Below are positions 53,125 through 62,447 of a DNA stretch of 64,000 nucleotides, piece by piece. The translations under genes and the position numbers were made by a program. The notes below the pieces were generated by a model. It saw only the letters and a program-made list of their open reading frames with translations. It was not told the DNA's origin and searched no databases. Every line of letters starts with the position of its first letter. Position 1 is the stretch's first letter. Source of the stretch: Synergistaceae bacterium (GTDB lineage: Bacteria > Synergistota > Synergistia > Synergistales > Aminobacteriaceae); contig JAFSKV010000063.1 of the NCBI GenBank assembly GCA_017448795.1, positions 25,154 to 89,153 of the forward strand. Reading direction: 5' to 3'.

Positions 53125-53991
53125 CTAAATGTAGTCGGCAAATGTGCGCTCTGTCTTCCTGAAATACTTAAGCCCCCACCAGAATATCAGCGTTGACGTT
53201 ACGAGCGATATAACGAATCCCGGAACGTAAAGAGATGCCGCCGTCCCTTGTATGCACCACCTAAAGCCGTCAATCACCCCGACCATGGGATTCAGGCTGT
53301 AGAGAAGCCGCCATTTGTCCGGGATTACGGAGCTTGAGAACCCCACAGGTGAGACGTAAAGCCCGAACTGCACAATGAACGGCATAATGTGGCGGAAATC
53401 CCGGTATCTCACTCCTACGGCCGAGAAGAAATATCCCACTCCCAGCGATGTCATAGTCGCAAGAAGGAAGAACACAGGCAGCAGGAATATCATGGGCGAC
53501 GGCGCGAACCTGTACACCAGCATCAATATGCATAGGAGGACGAAAGAAATCGCAAAGTCTACCGCACTCACCAGGACTGAGGATGTCGGCATGATGAGAC
53601 GGGGGAAATATATCTTGCTTATCATCGTTGACGCTCGTATGAATGACTCGGAGGCCGCCTGCATCGAGTTGGCGAAATACTGCCAGGGAAGCAGTGCCGA
53701 GAATACCATGATGGGATACGGGACTCCCTCGCTTGGAAGTTTGGCCACCCTCCCGAATATCACCGTGAAGATTACCATGCTGAGAAGCGGACGTATCACG
53801 CTCCATGCCACGCCGATAACTGTCTGCTTGTACCTCACGAGAATATCCCGCAGGGCCATGAACACAAAAAGCTCCCGGAACTTCACCAGCTCGTACAAGA
53901 AATCGCTTGTCGTCTTGTCCGGCTCTATGATTATGTCGAAGTCGCCGAGTTTTGCCGGCTTGATCCAGTATTTCAGTCTTTCTTTCCACAT
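53125..53991 (-). CDS. wzm: O-antigen ABC transporter permease
   Basis: A 288-residue ABC-2 type permease with six hydrophobic helices. The stretch VRYKQTVIGVAWSVIRPLLSM and the GRVAKLPSEGVPYPIMVFSALLPWQYFAN region (in part) are typical of Wzm/TagG/KpsM permeases. It is upstream of wzt in the same direction with an 18-base gap. Together they form the polysaccharide exporter. Confidence 0.92.
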   Translation of the reverse strand: MWKERLKYWIKPAKLGDFDIIIEPDKTTSDFLYELVKFRELFVFMALRDILVRYKQTVIGVAWSVIRPLLSMVIFTVIFGRVAKLPSEGVPYPIMVFSALLPWQYFANSMQAASESFIRASTMISKIYFPRLIMPTSSVLVSAVDFAISFVLLCILMLVYRFAPSPMIFLLPVFFLLATMTSLGVGYFFSAVGVRYRDFRHIMPFIVQFGLYVSPVGFSSSVIPDKWRLLYSLNPMVGVIDGFRWCIQGTAASLYVPGFVISLVTSTLIFWWGLKYFRKTERTFADYI

Positions 53992-53998
53992 GTGAATA

Positions 53999-55450
53999 TT
54001 ATTCCTCCCTGCTGTTTGTCAGAATCTCAACAGCCTCGTCATCCATTCCCATCATCGCGCACATTAAGGCGTTCATCCCCTTGCTGTCCGGCATGTTCAC
54101 ATCAGCACCGTGACTCACAAGAAGCCTTATACTGTTCAGCTGAGCCTCACGCTTCACTGCCGCGTAAATGACAACGAGACTGAACCATGATTTCCACCCT
54201 TCAGCCCTTATCCCTCCCGTGCGTATGAGAGACGACAGCATGAGGGCGGGGCCTCTGTCCTTCCCGCCTACTACCCACAGAAGAGCCGTCATACCTTCCT
54301 CATCCTGAGCGTTTATGTCAGCTCCGTGTTCTATCAGGGCTTCCATTATTCCGGGTTCAGTCCCAACGTCAAGAGCCGCCAGCATGAGGGGAGTACGTTT
54401 GTTCTTGTCGGGAATATTTGGGTCAGCTCCGTGTTTGAGGAGTATGCGCACGATTTCTTCATTTGTTACGACGGCATATACTAGGGCAGTTCTTCCTGTA
54501 TGGTCTGTGTAGTCCGGGTTCGCTCCGTGTGAAAGAAGTATCTCTGTGATGTCAGGCCTGTCTGCTGTGATTGATATGTTGAGGGCGTTTGTTGACACTT
54601 CCGGGCTTAGGGTAAATATCTCGTTCAAATCTGCGCCGTGTTCCGCCAGAAATTTCACCATTTCCGCATCTATAGGCTTGTCCCCCGTGAACATGGCCGC
54701 CATTAACGGAGTCTGCGCGCTCTCGAACATGCATTTTCTGTTCACGTCCGCGCCGTTTGCGAGAATTATATCGAGGAAGGGAATGTTCCCTGACTTCACC
54801 GCGATAATCATTGCCTCGTCGTATTCAGCTCCTGCTTTCATGAGGCTGGCTATGATTTCCGGGTCTAACTTCTTCCGCCTGCCCTTCAGCTCTCTCATCT
54901 GCGCAAGAACTGTGTATGTCAGCGCGCTGTAGCCTGCCTCTGATCTCTTGTTCACGTCCGCGCCGAGCTGTATGAGCCATCGGACTACTTTGGCCTTGTT
55001 CGCTATCACCGCGAGGAAGAGGGGGTTGTTGCCGTTCGTGTCGTTCTGGTTTATGTCGCCCCCGCTGTCTGCAAGGAGCTTCAGGAGTCTCTTCTTGCCT
55101 TTGATGACAGCAGCGGTAAAGCCGTCCCCTGAGTGCGCGCCGCGTTCAATAAGCAAACGCACAGCGTCAGCGTTCTCTTCCATGACAGCGGCGAAAATCG
55201 GAGGCACCTCCGCCCCGTATATATATGCCTTCCTGTTCAAGTCAGCACCTTCTTCTATGGCCGACTCAATCGCATCCCGGCTTCCTGTCGCGCAGAGCCT
55301 GAGGAAGTCTCTCTGCTTCATGTCAGCTTGAATGAATGCCTCCATCTTCGGATCTATTTCATCAAATTCTGCCTTCACGTAAGAACTAAAATCGTCCCAT
55401 CTGCTTTCACTCAAAGCGTCAATCACTCCCCGTGTTTTCATGAGCCTCAT
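53999..55450 (-). CDS. Ankyrin repeat protein D
   Basis: A protein of about 483 residues made almost wholly of ankyrin repeats after a 60-residue N-terminal part. About a dozen repeats are visible (for example AVRLLIERGAHSGDG, VVRWLIQLGADVNKR, MVKFLAEHGADLNEIF, ILLKHGADPNIPDKN, LLVSHGADVNMPDSKG). No signal peptide. It lies between wzm and tlyA and its start overlaps the tlyA 3' end; ATG 55441 is an alternative start. It resembles the ankyrin proteins of the 31-35 kb operon in composition. Function is presumably protein binding. Confidence 0.82.
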   Translation of the reverse strand: MRLMKTRGVIDALSESRWDDFSSYVKAEFDEIDPKMEAFIQADMKQRDFLRLCATGSRDAIESAIEEGADLNRKAYIYGAEVPPIFAAVMEENADAVRLLIERGAHSGDGFTAAVIKGKKRLLKLLADSGGDINQNDTNGNNPLFLAVIANKAKVVRWLIQLGADVNKRSEAGYSALTYTVLAQMRELKGRRKKLDPEIIASLMKAGAEYDEAMIIAVKSGNIPFLDIILANGADVNRKCMFESAQTPLMAAMFTGDKPIDAEMVKFLAEHGADLNEIFTLSPEVSTNALNISITADRPDITEILLSHGANPDYTDHTGRTALVYAVVTNEEIVRILLKHGADPNIPDKNKRTPLMLAALDVGTEPGIMEALIEHGADINAQDEEGMTALLWVVGGKDRGPALMLSSLIRTGGIRAEGWKSWFSLVVIYAAVKREAQLNSIRLLVSHGADVNMPDSKGMNALMCAMMGMDDEAVEILTNSREE

Positions 55451-56213
55451 CAACTATATCATTAACCGCGAAATTCTCATCCTCTCCGCTGTGTGAGACA
55501 CGGCACAAAAACTCAATGTTGCCTTCCGGCCCTCTTATCGGCGAATAAGTCAGCCCCGTAACCTTGAAGGCCGTCTTGTCCCGTATGAAGTCCAGAATCC
55601 CACCGACAACATCAGCGTGAATTGCCTTGTCCCTCACTACCCCCCGCGAAATCCTTTCACGCCCGGCTTCAAACTGCGGCTTGATGAGTACGACAGCTTC
55701 CCCGCTCACAACGTCATCCAGCATGGGCAGTATCAGCCGCAACGATATGAACGACACATCACACCCGGCGAACTCGACGGTCTCCGGGAAATCCGAACGT
55801 GTAAGGTAGCGTGCGTTAGTCCTGTCCATGACCACAACACGCGAATCAGCCGCAAGCCTCCACAATAATTGCCCGTAGCCGACATCAACAGCGTAGACTT
55901 TCCGCGCCCCGTGAGCAAGCATTACGTCCGTGAAGCCTCCTGTTGATGCTCCAATATCAGCGCAGATTTTTCCGTCAACATCAACCCCGAACACCTCAAA
56001 CGCCCGCAGCAGCTTCAACGCCCCCCGTCCCGCCCATTTCTGCACGTCGTCAACGGTAATGTCTGCTGACGGCTCGAACATTGCGCCGGATTTCGTGATG
56101 ACCTGGCCGTTCACCCGGACTTTCCCGGCCATGATAAGAGCCTGAGCCTTGTTCCTCGTGTCAGTGAGTCCCAGCTCAGGCAGTAACTTGTCGAGACGTT
56201 CCTTAGTCTTCAT
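55419..56213 (-). CDS. tlyA: TlyA family rRNA 2'-O-methyltransferase / hemolysin-like
   Basis: A 264-residue protein with an N-terminal S4 RNA-binding domain (ERLDKLLPELGLTDTRNKAQ) and an FtsJ-like methyltransferase domain. The SAM motif is CADIGASTGGFTDVMLAHGA, and KPQFEAGRERI carries the catalytic Lys. TlyA methylates rRNA in mycobacteria; hemolysis is a secondary claim. The start overlaps the dxs 3' end by 11 bases, a common dxs-tlyA pairing. Confidence 0.93.
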   Translation of the reverse strand: MKTKERLDKLLPELGLTDTRNKAQALIMAGKVRVNGQVITKSGAMFEPSADITVDDVQKWAGRGALKLLRAFEVFGVDVDGKICADIGASTGGFTDVMLAHGARKVYAVDVGYGQLLWRLAADSRVVVMDRTNARYLTRSDFPETVEFAGCDVSFISLRLILPMLDDVVSGEAVVLIKPQFEAGRERISRGVVRDKAIHADVVGGILDFIRDKTAFKVTGLTYSPIRGPEGNIEFLCRVSHSGEDENFAVNDIVDEAHENTGSD

Positions 56214-58038
56214 GCGTGTAAGTGTCTATGATGTTCCGGGCGGTGAGGCCGTAGAGTCCGCGCTGTTGTTCCTGCGTGGCATGTCTGACGCATACATCGG
56301 GGACTCCGAAGCGGAGGAGCCTTGTGCCGTACCCATGCTCTGAGATGAACGCGCCGATTTCCTCGCCAGTCCCCCCGGCCATGTAGTTATCCTCAAGGAC
56401 AGCGGCTGTGTGATACCGTCCCAATATCCCGCCGAGTATCTCAGTGTCCAGCGGCTTCACCCTCCTCACGTCATAGACCGCCGGAATGTCAACACCTTCA
56501 CGCCCGGCCATGTCGCGGACTTCAAGCATGATGGGGACGCTTGAGCCGTTGCCGAGCAATGCCCAGTTCGAGCCGTCATGAATCTTCACGATGCCTTCAC
56601 CGTGAGAGTCGGGGCTGATTTTTGCGGGGGGGATTTTGCCGCGCGGGTAACGTATCATTGTGGGGGCGTTGCGCTTGGAGGCGTAAACCATGCATTCGCG
56701 GAGGGAGTCCTCGTCGCAGGGGGCGTAAATTTCGAGGTTCGGCACCGGCCTTCCCCAAGGGATGTCGAGCATTCCCTGGTGAGTGTCGCCGTCAGAGCCT
56801 GAGAGTCCCGCCCTGTCGACCATAATCACGACCGGGAGATTCTGAAGGGCTATGTCATGCATGAGCTGGTCCGCCGCCCTCTGTAGGAAGGTGCTGTAGA
56901 TGAACACCCAGGGGCGCATTCCGCCCGCCGCGAGTCCTGCCGCCATAGTGAGCATGTGGGACTCGGCGATGCCAACGTCAAAGAATCTTTCCGGGAATTT
57001 CCGCGAGAATTTCTCCAGCTTGACCCCCGTCATCATGGCCGCAGTGAAGCACACTATGCGCTCGTCCTTCATGGCCAGCTCCTCCGTTATGTCTGAGGCC
57101 GCCTCGCTCCATGTCCGGGCTTTCACTTCTCCTGCGGGTGATACTTGGTGATACTTTGTCGGGTTGGCTTCAGCTTCGGGGAGTCCCTTGCCTTTGACTG
57201 TGTTGAAGTGGAGGATTACGGGCCTGTAGTAGTTCTTGGCGAGGGTCATCATCCTTATTGCGCCGGGTATGTCGTGGCCGTCGAACGGACCCCAATACTT
57301 TATGCCGAGCTTGTCGAAAATGTTTATCGGGCGGGCTAATGCCTTGAGGAAGTTTCTTGCGCGGGCGAGAAGGCTTGTGTTGCCGCTGTAAGGATGCCTG
57401 TATTCTGCTCCGAAATGCCGCCGGAAAAATGTCTTAGTCCTCCTGTAGAGCGTGTTGGCTGACAGTTCCGCCAGGACGGTCGAGAAGCCTCCGACTCTGT
57501 TGCTGATTGAGTGCCTGTTGTCGTTCAGGATGATGATGAGCCGCGTGTGTGTCTCGTGTACGTAGTTCAGCGCCTCGAACGCCAGGCCGTTGATGAGAGA
57601 CGCGTCCCCGATGAAGGCTATTACGTTCCTGTTCTCGCCGAGCAAGTCCCGCGCCTTCGCGTAACCCAACGCCGCCGACAATGACGTGCTGGAATGCCCG
57701 GTGTTGAAGTGGTCACAGGGCGACTCGTTCCTGCGGGGGAAGCCTGATATTCCGTCCTTCATCCTCAGCGTGTGGAACTGGCCGAACCTGTCTGTCAGTA
57801 TCTTGTACGGGTAAGACTGATGACCAACGTCAAAGATTATGCGGTCATTGAGCGGGTCAAAAACTTTCAGCATTGCTATTGTCAGCTCCACGACTCCGAG
57901 AGACGAGCCGAGATGCCCGCCGTTCTTCTTCACGGTGTCTACAATAACTGCCCTCACCTCATCAGCAAGCAAGGGCAGCTTCTCATCATCAATATTCAGT
58001 AAATCCTTGTGAGTGAATCCCGGTCTCAGAAAGTCCAT
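56203..58038 (-). CDS. dxs: 1-deoxy-D-xylulose-5-phosphate synthase
   Basis: A 611-residue thiamine diphosphate enzyme and the first step of the MEP isoprenoid pathway. Marks: HLGSSLGVVELTIAML, FDVGHQSYPYKILT, the TPP motif GDASLINGLAFEALN, VKGKGLPEAEANPTKYH (in part), and DRAGLSGSDGDTHQG. The length is normal. It is transcribed with tlyA downstream and a GAF-like gene upstream. Confidence 0.96.
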   Translation of the reverse strand: MDFLRPGFTHKDLLNIDDEKLPLLADEVRAVIVDTVKKNGGHLGSSLGVVELTIAMLKVFDPLNDRIIFDVGHQSYPYKILTDRFGQFHTLRMKDGISGFPRRNESPCDHFNTGHSSTSLSAALGYAKARDLLGENRNVIAFIGDASLINGLAFEALNYVHETHTRLIIILNDNRHSISNRVGGFSTVLAELSANTLYRRTKTFFRRHFGAEYRHPYSGNTSLLARARNFLKALARPINIFDKLGIKYWGPFDGHDIPGAIRMMTLAKNYYRPVILHFNTVKGKGLPEAEANPTKYHQVSPAGEVKARTWSEAASDITEELAMKDERIVCFTAAMMTGVKLEKFSRKFPERFFDVGIAESHMLTMAAGLAAGGMRPWVFIYSTFLQRAADQLMHDIALQNLPVVIMVDRAGLSGSDGDTHQGMLDIPWGRPVPNLEIYAPCDEDSLRECMVYASKRNAPTMIRYPRGKIPPAKISPDSHGEGIVKIHDGSNWALLGNGSSVPIMLEVRDMAGREGVDIPAVYDVRRVKPLDTEILGGILGRYHTAAVLEDNYMAGGTGEEIGAFISEHGYGTRLLRFGVPDVCVRHATQEQQRGLYGLTARNIIDTYTHED

Positions 58039-58056
58039 ATCACCATTACGCGCAAA

Positions 58057-59442
58057 TTACTCAAACCGCCTGAACTCATACGCCGCGAACTGTGCGATAA
58101 GCTGTAACGAGGCAAGCTGTGAGCGGTCAAGCGCAGTCCTTCCTTCCGTCCCTGAGCCGAGCGCGATAATCCCGACAAGCGAATTGTCATCGCACACAGG
58201 GAAGATGTATTTTGCCGACGACTCTTTGAGAGCGTCCTTCCACGGGCATCCTGCGAGCCCCCATGACCTGAAGACTGCGTCGGGCGGCATTTCGGCGAGG
58301 TCATAGTGTGATTCGCTGACGTTGGCGGACTTCACCGGGCCTTCTGCTGACGGGAGGAGCGTGGGGTCAGCGTCGGATTTGATATGTCCCCTGCGCTGTT
58401 CTGAGAGTGTGTAGCCTTTGCGGGACTTGTTCCACGATACGAGGATGCAGTTCTGCATACGGCACTGCTCCATGAATATATCGACAAGGAGGGACATGAA
58501 TTTTGCCCTGCCCTCTGCACCGCGTAAGACCTTGAGGACGTTCGACAGGGACAGCACGGTGAACTCTCCGGCGGAAATCGAGGCTTCGGCCTGTCTTGAC
58601 TGTGAACGCAGGCTGTTGATTGCGATTGCCCGGACAGCAAGATTCCCCAGAAGCTCAAGGAAATTCATCGTCTGGTCATCGGGTAACTTGTCCCACGTAA
58701 TCAGGCAGAAGAGTCGGCAATCACCATCAGCGACAGGAAGGACGACCTCGGCGGGCACGTCATTCTTCACGACAACAGGGGTCGGCGGCAATATCTGGGC
58801 GGCGTAAATCCCTTTGCGCTCCGGGATGCTGTCAGCCTTTCCGTTGAAGACAGTAAGGTAGCTTCCTTCGTCCTTGAGGATGACTATAGACTTGGGGAAC
58901 AGGCTCTCCTGGAGAACGTCAGCGAGGAACGACGCGAAATATTGCAGGGGCATGGGCTCGAAGATGGAAGCGAGTGTGCTTTTCGTGGCAAGTATCATGT
59001 AGGACAGTCGGGATAATTTCTTCTCGGTCTCGGAAATCTTGCGCGAGGTCTCCCACAGCCCTATGAGTCCGGCGTAAGGCTTGAGCTCGGCGGTTAACGC
59101 GTCGGGGCTTGAGGGCTTGTCCTGAAGGAGGATATACAGCTCCCACTGAGCCCCCCTGATTCTGACAACACCCGGCCATGACTTTTTGCCGTCGGAATAA
59201 GCGAGCTCGAAGGCTTCTTTTGCGACAGTTTTCGGGAACAAGGCTGACACTTCATCCGGGATTGTGAGGGATGAGGGCATGAGTCCTGCCGCGCCTATAA
59301 CGTCGAGGCTTCCGGGTATGCCAGGCTCGGAAATGACGGCCTTTATTCCGCTGGCTTCGAGAAAATCGGTCAGGGTCTTCACCGCGCCTCCGCTTATGAT
59401 GAAGTCTACCTGCCTGTAAAGTTCATTGATATTTTCAGACAT
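58057..59442 (-). CDS. GAF-like domain protein of unknown function
   Basis: A 461-residue cytoplasmic protein. Two regions, about residues 145-280 and 300-460, look like GAF-type sensor folds (alternating strands and helices, ending LVGIIALGSGTEGRTALDRSQLASLQLIAQFAAYEF, in part). No output domain is seen. ATG 59442 is 16 bases from a GGAGG, which is far; an ATT in the same frame sits at the ideal 7 bases, and the frame is open further upstream. It lies between dxs and the divergent flagellar operon. Confidence 0.65.
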   Translation of the reverse strand: MSENINELYRQVDFIISGGAVKTLTDFLEASGIKAVISEPGIPGSLDVIGAAGLMPSSLTIPDEVSALFPKTVAKEAFELAYSDGKKSWPGVVRIRGAQWELYILLQDKPSSPDALTAELKPYAGLIGLWETSRKISETEKKLSRLSYMILATKSTLASIFEPMPLQYFASFLADVLQESLFPKSIVILKDEGSYLTVFNGKADSIPERKGIYAAQILPPTPVVVKNDVPAEVVLPVADGDCRLFCLITWDKLPDDQTMNFLELLGNLAVRAIAINSLRSQSRQAEASISAGEFTVLSLSNVLKVLRGAEGRAKFMSLLVDIFMEQCRMQNCILVSWNKSRKGYTLSEQRRGHIKSDADPTLLPSAEGPVKSANVSESHYDLAEMPPDAVFRSWGLAGCPWKDALKESSAKYIFPVCDDNSLVGIIALGSGTEGRTALDRSQLASLQLIAQFAAYEFRRFE

Positions 59443-59513
59443 GGGATTAATTGACGCACCTCCTGGGAAAATTTTTCGTGCGATTATTTTATCGCTTTTT
59501 GCGGTCAAAATCG

Positions 59514-59519
59514 TATAAT
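59514..59519 (+). promoter_or_regulatory. Candidate -10 box for the flagellar motor operon
   Basis: TATAAT in GTCAAAATCGTATAATATTAG, 54 bases before the flbD ATG, in the divergent spacer. No clear -35; the context does not match a sigma-28 consensus. Confidence 0.45.
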
Positions 59520-59573
59520 ATTAGGCTGATTATTCCAACTAACTTAATATCGAAGGGCTGGCGTTGTAGCATA

Positions 59574-59792
59574 ATGATTGAAGTACATCGTCTGAACGGC
59601 GAGGCATTCCTCCTTAATTCCGACATGATAGAGACCATTGACGTAACGCCGGATACTGTTTTGCGCCTTCTCAACGGACACAGGTACGTGGTGAAGGAAA
59701 AAGTGAAGGACGTGTACAGGAAGATAATAGCCTTCAGGAAAGCGGCAGGGTACACGTGCATAATTGCGAACACGGCGGACGAGTCAGAATAA
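59574..59792 (+). CDS. flbD: Flagellar protein FlbD
   Basis: A 72-residue protein of the FlbD/SwrD family, often found before motA, and implicated in motor torque in Bacillus. It shows the family pattern MIEVHRLNGEAFLLNSDMIETID (in part) and TPDTVLRLLNGHRYVVKE. The true start is ATG 59574; the longer open frame upstream is not coding. motA follows after 24 bases. Confidence 0.92.
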   Translation: MIEVHRLNGEAFLLNSDMIETIDVTPDTVLRLLNGHRYVVKEKVKDVYRKIIAFRKAAGYTCIIANTADESE

Positions 59793-59816
59793 TACAACGT
59801 CAGAGGTGCATACACT

Positions 59817-60590
59817 TTGGATTTAACGAGTCTAATAGGATTTCTTGCGACATGGATTCTAGTCGTGGCCTCCATGGCTTCGGGCGGCAACATCGGAGCA
59901 TACATAGATGTCCCGTCATTGATGATCACAATCGGAGGAGCAATCGGCGCAACTATCATCTCCAACCCCGGCGCGAGGCTCAAGGCTATGGGCGGCTGCC
60001 TCAAGAACGTGTTTATGTTCCAGGAGCCTGACCTTGTCGGGATGGTGCAGATGATAGTGAGCTTCGCGGAGAAGGCGAGGCGCGAGGGACTCTTGTCGCT
60101 TGAAGCTGATGTTGCGGAAGTCGACAGCGAGTTTATGCGCAAGGCAATACAGCTTGTTGTTGACGGAACAGACCCGGAATTAGTGCGGGCGATTCTCGAC
60201 ACCGAGATAGGCAACTTCGAGGACAGGCACGGCGCGAACAAGGCAGTCTTTGACCACCTCACGGAGTTTGCGCCCTCGTTCGGAATGATAGGTACACTTA
60301 TCGGACTAATTGCAATGTTGGGCAACTTGTCGGACGTTAACGCGCTTGGTCCCGGAATGGCGGTCGCACTCATCACCACAATGTACGGCTCAATGATGGC
60401 TAACATGTTCGGCTCGCCCGTCAGCAAGAAGCTCGCGGCACGTTCAGCGCAAGAAGTGAAGTCGATGGAGCTTATGGTCGAGGGAATCTTGGCGATACAG
60501 GCAGGAGAGAACCCCCGAATCGTTGAAGAGAAGCTGAAGGTCTACTTACCGCCTGCGATGCGTGAGGCATTCAATCAGGAGGAGGGCTAA
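59817..60590 (+). CDS. motA: Flagellar motor protein MotA
   Basis: A 257-residue stator subunit with four membrane helices. Helices 1-2 are at about residues 3-22 and 31-50; helices 3-4 include FGMIGTLIGLIAMLG and MAVALITTMYGSMMANM, with the Pro/Gly-rich signature. The cytoplasmic loop carries the charged residues that contact FliG. Start is TTG with AGAGGTG upstream. motB follows after 3 bases. Confidence 0.95.
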   Translation: MDLTSLIGFLATWILVVASMASGGNIGAYIDVPSLMITIGGAIGATIISNPGARLKAMGGCLKNVFMFQEPDLVGMVQMIVSFAEKARREGLLSLEADVAEVDSEFMRKAIQLVVDGTDPELVRAILDTEIGNFEDRHGANKAVFDHLTEFAPSFGMIGTLIGLIAMLGNLSDVNALGPGMAVALITTMYGSMMANMFGSPVSKKLAARSAQEVKSMELMVEGILAIQAGENPRIVEEKLKVYLPPAMREAFNQEEG

Positions 60591-60593
60591 ACT

Positions 60594-61322
60594 ATGGCGC
60601 GTCAGAAGAAGCCCGAAGAGCCGGGACTGTCAGCACCCTTCTACATGGGGACATATGGGGACATGGTTACGCTTATCCTGTGTTTCTTCATCCTGCTGTT
60701 CGCTATGTCGTCGATTGACTCGCAGAAGTTCCAGAAGGCTTTGCTCTCACTGCGCGGTTCACTGGGAGTCCTCAAAGGCGGCGTAACAACAGAAGAGTCG
60801 ACTGACCCCAACAGGAGCGGTGAGGTTGGGACGAGTCCCGGAGCTAGCGAGAGGGTAGAAATAGACACGAGGCATGTTGCGTACACTCTGAACTCGTTCC
60901 TGCGGTCTGAGAATCTCACGCGGGATATTCAGGTCTCAATCAACCAGCGCGGAGTCGCCGTCTCAATCAGCGACCAGTTCATGTTCATGCCCGGAAGCGC
61001 GGAACTGAGGCCGGAGGGTCGTCGCGCCCTGTACAAAATTTCGGAGCTTGTGAGAGACCGTGTACCGTTTGCGGCGGTTGAGGGACATACTGACTCCGGT
61101 CAGCTCAGGGGAGGAATTTACCGGGACAACTGGGGGCTTTCGGCCATGAGGGCGGCGGCGGTTGCGAGCTACATGCAGAATGAGGGGGGCTTTGACCCGG
61201 TGAAACTGCAGGCTACCGGGTTCAGTTCGGCACAGCCCATAGTACCCAATGACACGAGCGAGCACAGGGCGTTGAACAGGCGGGTTGAGATTGTATTCTT
61301 GTCTCAGTACCCGAAACGCTGA
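60594..61322 (+). CDS. motB: Flagellar motor protein MotB
   Basis: A 242-residue stator subunit. The single membrane helix (about residues 21-40, GDMVTLILCFFILLFAMS) carries the proton-binding Asp23. The C-terminal OmpA-like domain binds peptidoglycan (VEGHTDSGQLRGGIYRDNWGLSAMRA, in part, and NRRVEIVFL). AGGAGG precedes the ATG. Confidence 0.95.
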   Translation: MARQKKPEEPGLSAPFYMGTYGDMVTLILCFFILLFAMSSIDSQKFQKALLSLRGSLGVLKGGVTTEESTDPNRSGEVGTSPGASERVEIDTRHVAYTLNSFLRSENLTRDIQVSINQRGVAVSISDQFMFMPGSAELRPEGRRALYKISELVRDRVPFAAVEGHTDSGQLRGGIYRDNWGLSAMRAAAVASYMQNEGGFDPVKLQATGFSSAQPIVPNDTSEHRALNRRVEIVFLSQYPKR

Positions 61323-61351
61323 GATTTACGCAGACGCTCCGCAGGCGACTC

Positions 61352-61975
61352 ATGATGAACATAGTTGCTGACCTTCACACACACACGATAGCGAGCGGCC
61401 ATGCATACGGGACAATCCGGGAGATGGCATTTGCGGCAAGTGAGCGGAAACTCTCCATGCTGGGAATAACTGAACATGCCCCCGGAATACCCGGCACTGC
61501 TGATCCGTTCTACTACATCAACCTCCGGGCAATACCGCGCTTCCTTTACGGCGTGAAGATACTCACAGGCTCTGAGGTCAACGTACTGAATGACGGCTCA
61601 CTCTCATTGCCACGCAAGTATCTCGACATGCTCGACTACGCGATCGCCGGCATACACGTCCAGTGCTACGAGGACAAGGGCATTGACGGCAACACCGGCT
61701 GCCTGATTTCCTGCATGAGGGATGAGAGAGTGTATTTCGTCTCACACCCTGACGATGACCACACGCCGCTGGACTACGTGAGACTGGTGAAGGCCGCGAA
61801 GGAATACCACGTTGCTCTTGAGGTCAACAACAGCTCATTCATGAAGCCGGAAAAACGCCTCAACATGGCCGCCGGGTTCATCGAGGAATGCGGGTTTGAC
61901 ACGGGGCTTGTACTGAATACGGACGCTGATAAGATAGAGGAGTTTATCAGATTTTCACACAGGGAGGATAAATAA
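61352..61975 (+). CDS. PHP domain phosphoesterase (YcdX-like), divergent C-terminus
   Basis: A 207-residue member of the PHP family, metal-dependent phosphoesterases. Metal sites are present in ADLHTHT, GITEHAPG, GSEVNV, AGIHVQC and SHPDDDH. The last expected site, usually S-D-A-H, reads NTDAD, and the protein ends about 30 residues early compared with typical YcdX (about 245). Activity may be altered. The gene sits within the flagellar motor operon between motB and fliL with 2 bases before fliL. Its link to motility is unclear. Confidence 0.8.
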   Translation: MMNIVADLHTHTIASGHAYGTIREMAFAASERKLSMLGITEHAPGIPGTADPFYYINLRAIPRFLYGVKILTGSEVNVLNDGSLSLPRKYLDMLDYAIAGIHVQCYEDKGIDGNTGCLISCMRDERVYFVSHPDDDHTPLDYVRLVKAAKEYHVALEVNNSSFMKPEKRLNMAAGFIEECGFDTGLVLNTDADKIEEFIRFSHREDK

Positions 61976-61977
61976 AC

Positions 61978-62433
61978 TTGAAGCGCATACTAATTTTCGC
62001 AGTGGTAGGACTCGTGATGTTCGGGGCAGGATTCGGAGGAGGCCTCATTCTTGGGCGCACAATGGCTCCTGAAGACACAAACGCTGTCGGCACCGCAAAA
62101 GTCATCCAGGACCCCGGCCCGGTTGTCTCAATCGGCGAGTTCACCAGCAACCTTGCCGGAGCAGGAAGGCACGTGATCAGCTTCGGGCTGTCTCTTGAGC
62201 TTGTCGAGAAGGAAGGCGCGGCGGCTCTCATACAGACACCTGGCTGGCTCATGAGGATACGCAATGAAGTCTTCATGCTCGTGAAAGACAGAGTGTATGA
62301 CGACCTCACCAGCGCGGAAGGGACACTACAGTTTGCAGGCGACATTAAACGTTCACTCAACAGAATGCTTCCCGATGTTGGCGGTGAAGCCCCGATAGTC
62401 AACGTTCTTTTCGAGAGCATAGTGTTACAGTAA
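61978..62433 (+). CDS. fliL: Flagellar basal body-associated protein FliL
   Basis: A 151-residue single-span inner membrane protein: the helix (about residues 4-23, FAVVGLVMFGAGFGGGLIL) is followed by a periplasmic FliL domain (VVSIGEFTSNLAGAGRHVISFGLSLEL, in part). It supports stator function. Start is TTG 61978, with GGGAGG upstream; fliM begins 14 bases after the stop. Confidence 0.92.
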   Translation: MKRILIFAVVGLVMFGAGFGGGLILGRTMAPEDTNAVGTAKVIQDPGPVVSIGEFTSNLAGAGRHVISFGLSLELVEKEGAAALIQTPGWLMRIRNEVFMLVKDRVYDDLTSAEGTLQFAGDIKRSLNRMLPDVGGEAPIVNVLFESIVLQ

Positions 62434-62447
62434 GAGGCTAAGGAAAG

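Noticed and set aside
53270..53989. Long reverse ORF of 239 codons overlapping wzm
   Set aside because: The other frame has clear ABC-2 permease helices and synteny with wzt; this one is hydrophilic and without motifs.
59489..60427. Reverse ORF of 312 codons opposite flbD and motA
   Set aside because: It is antisense to two well-recognised flagellar genes and its hydrophobic content mirrors the MotA helices.
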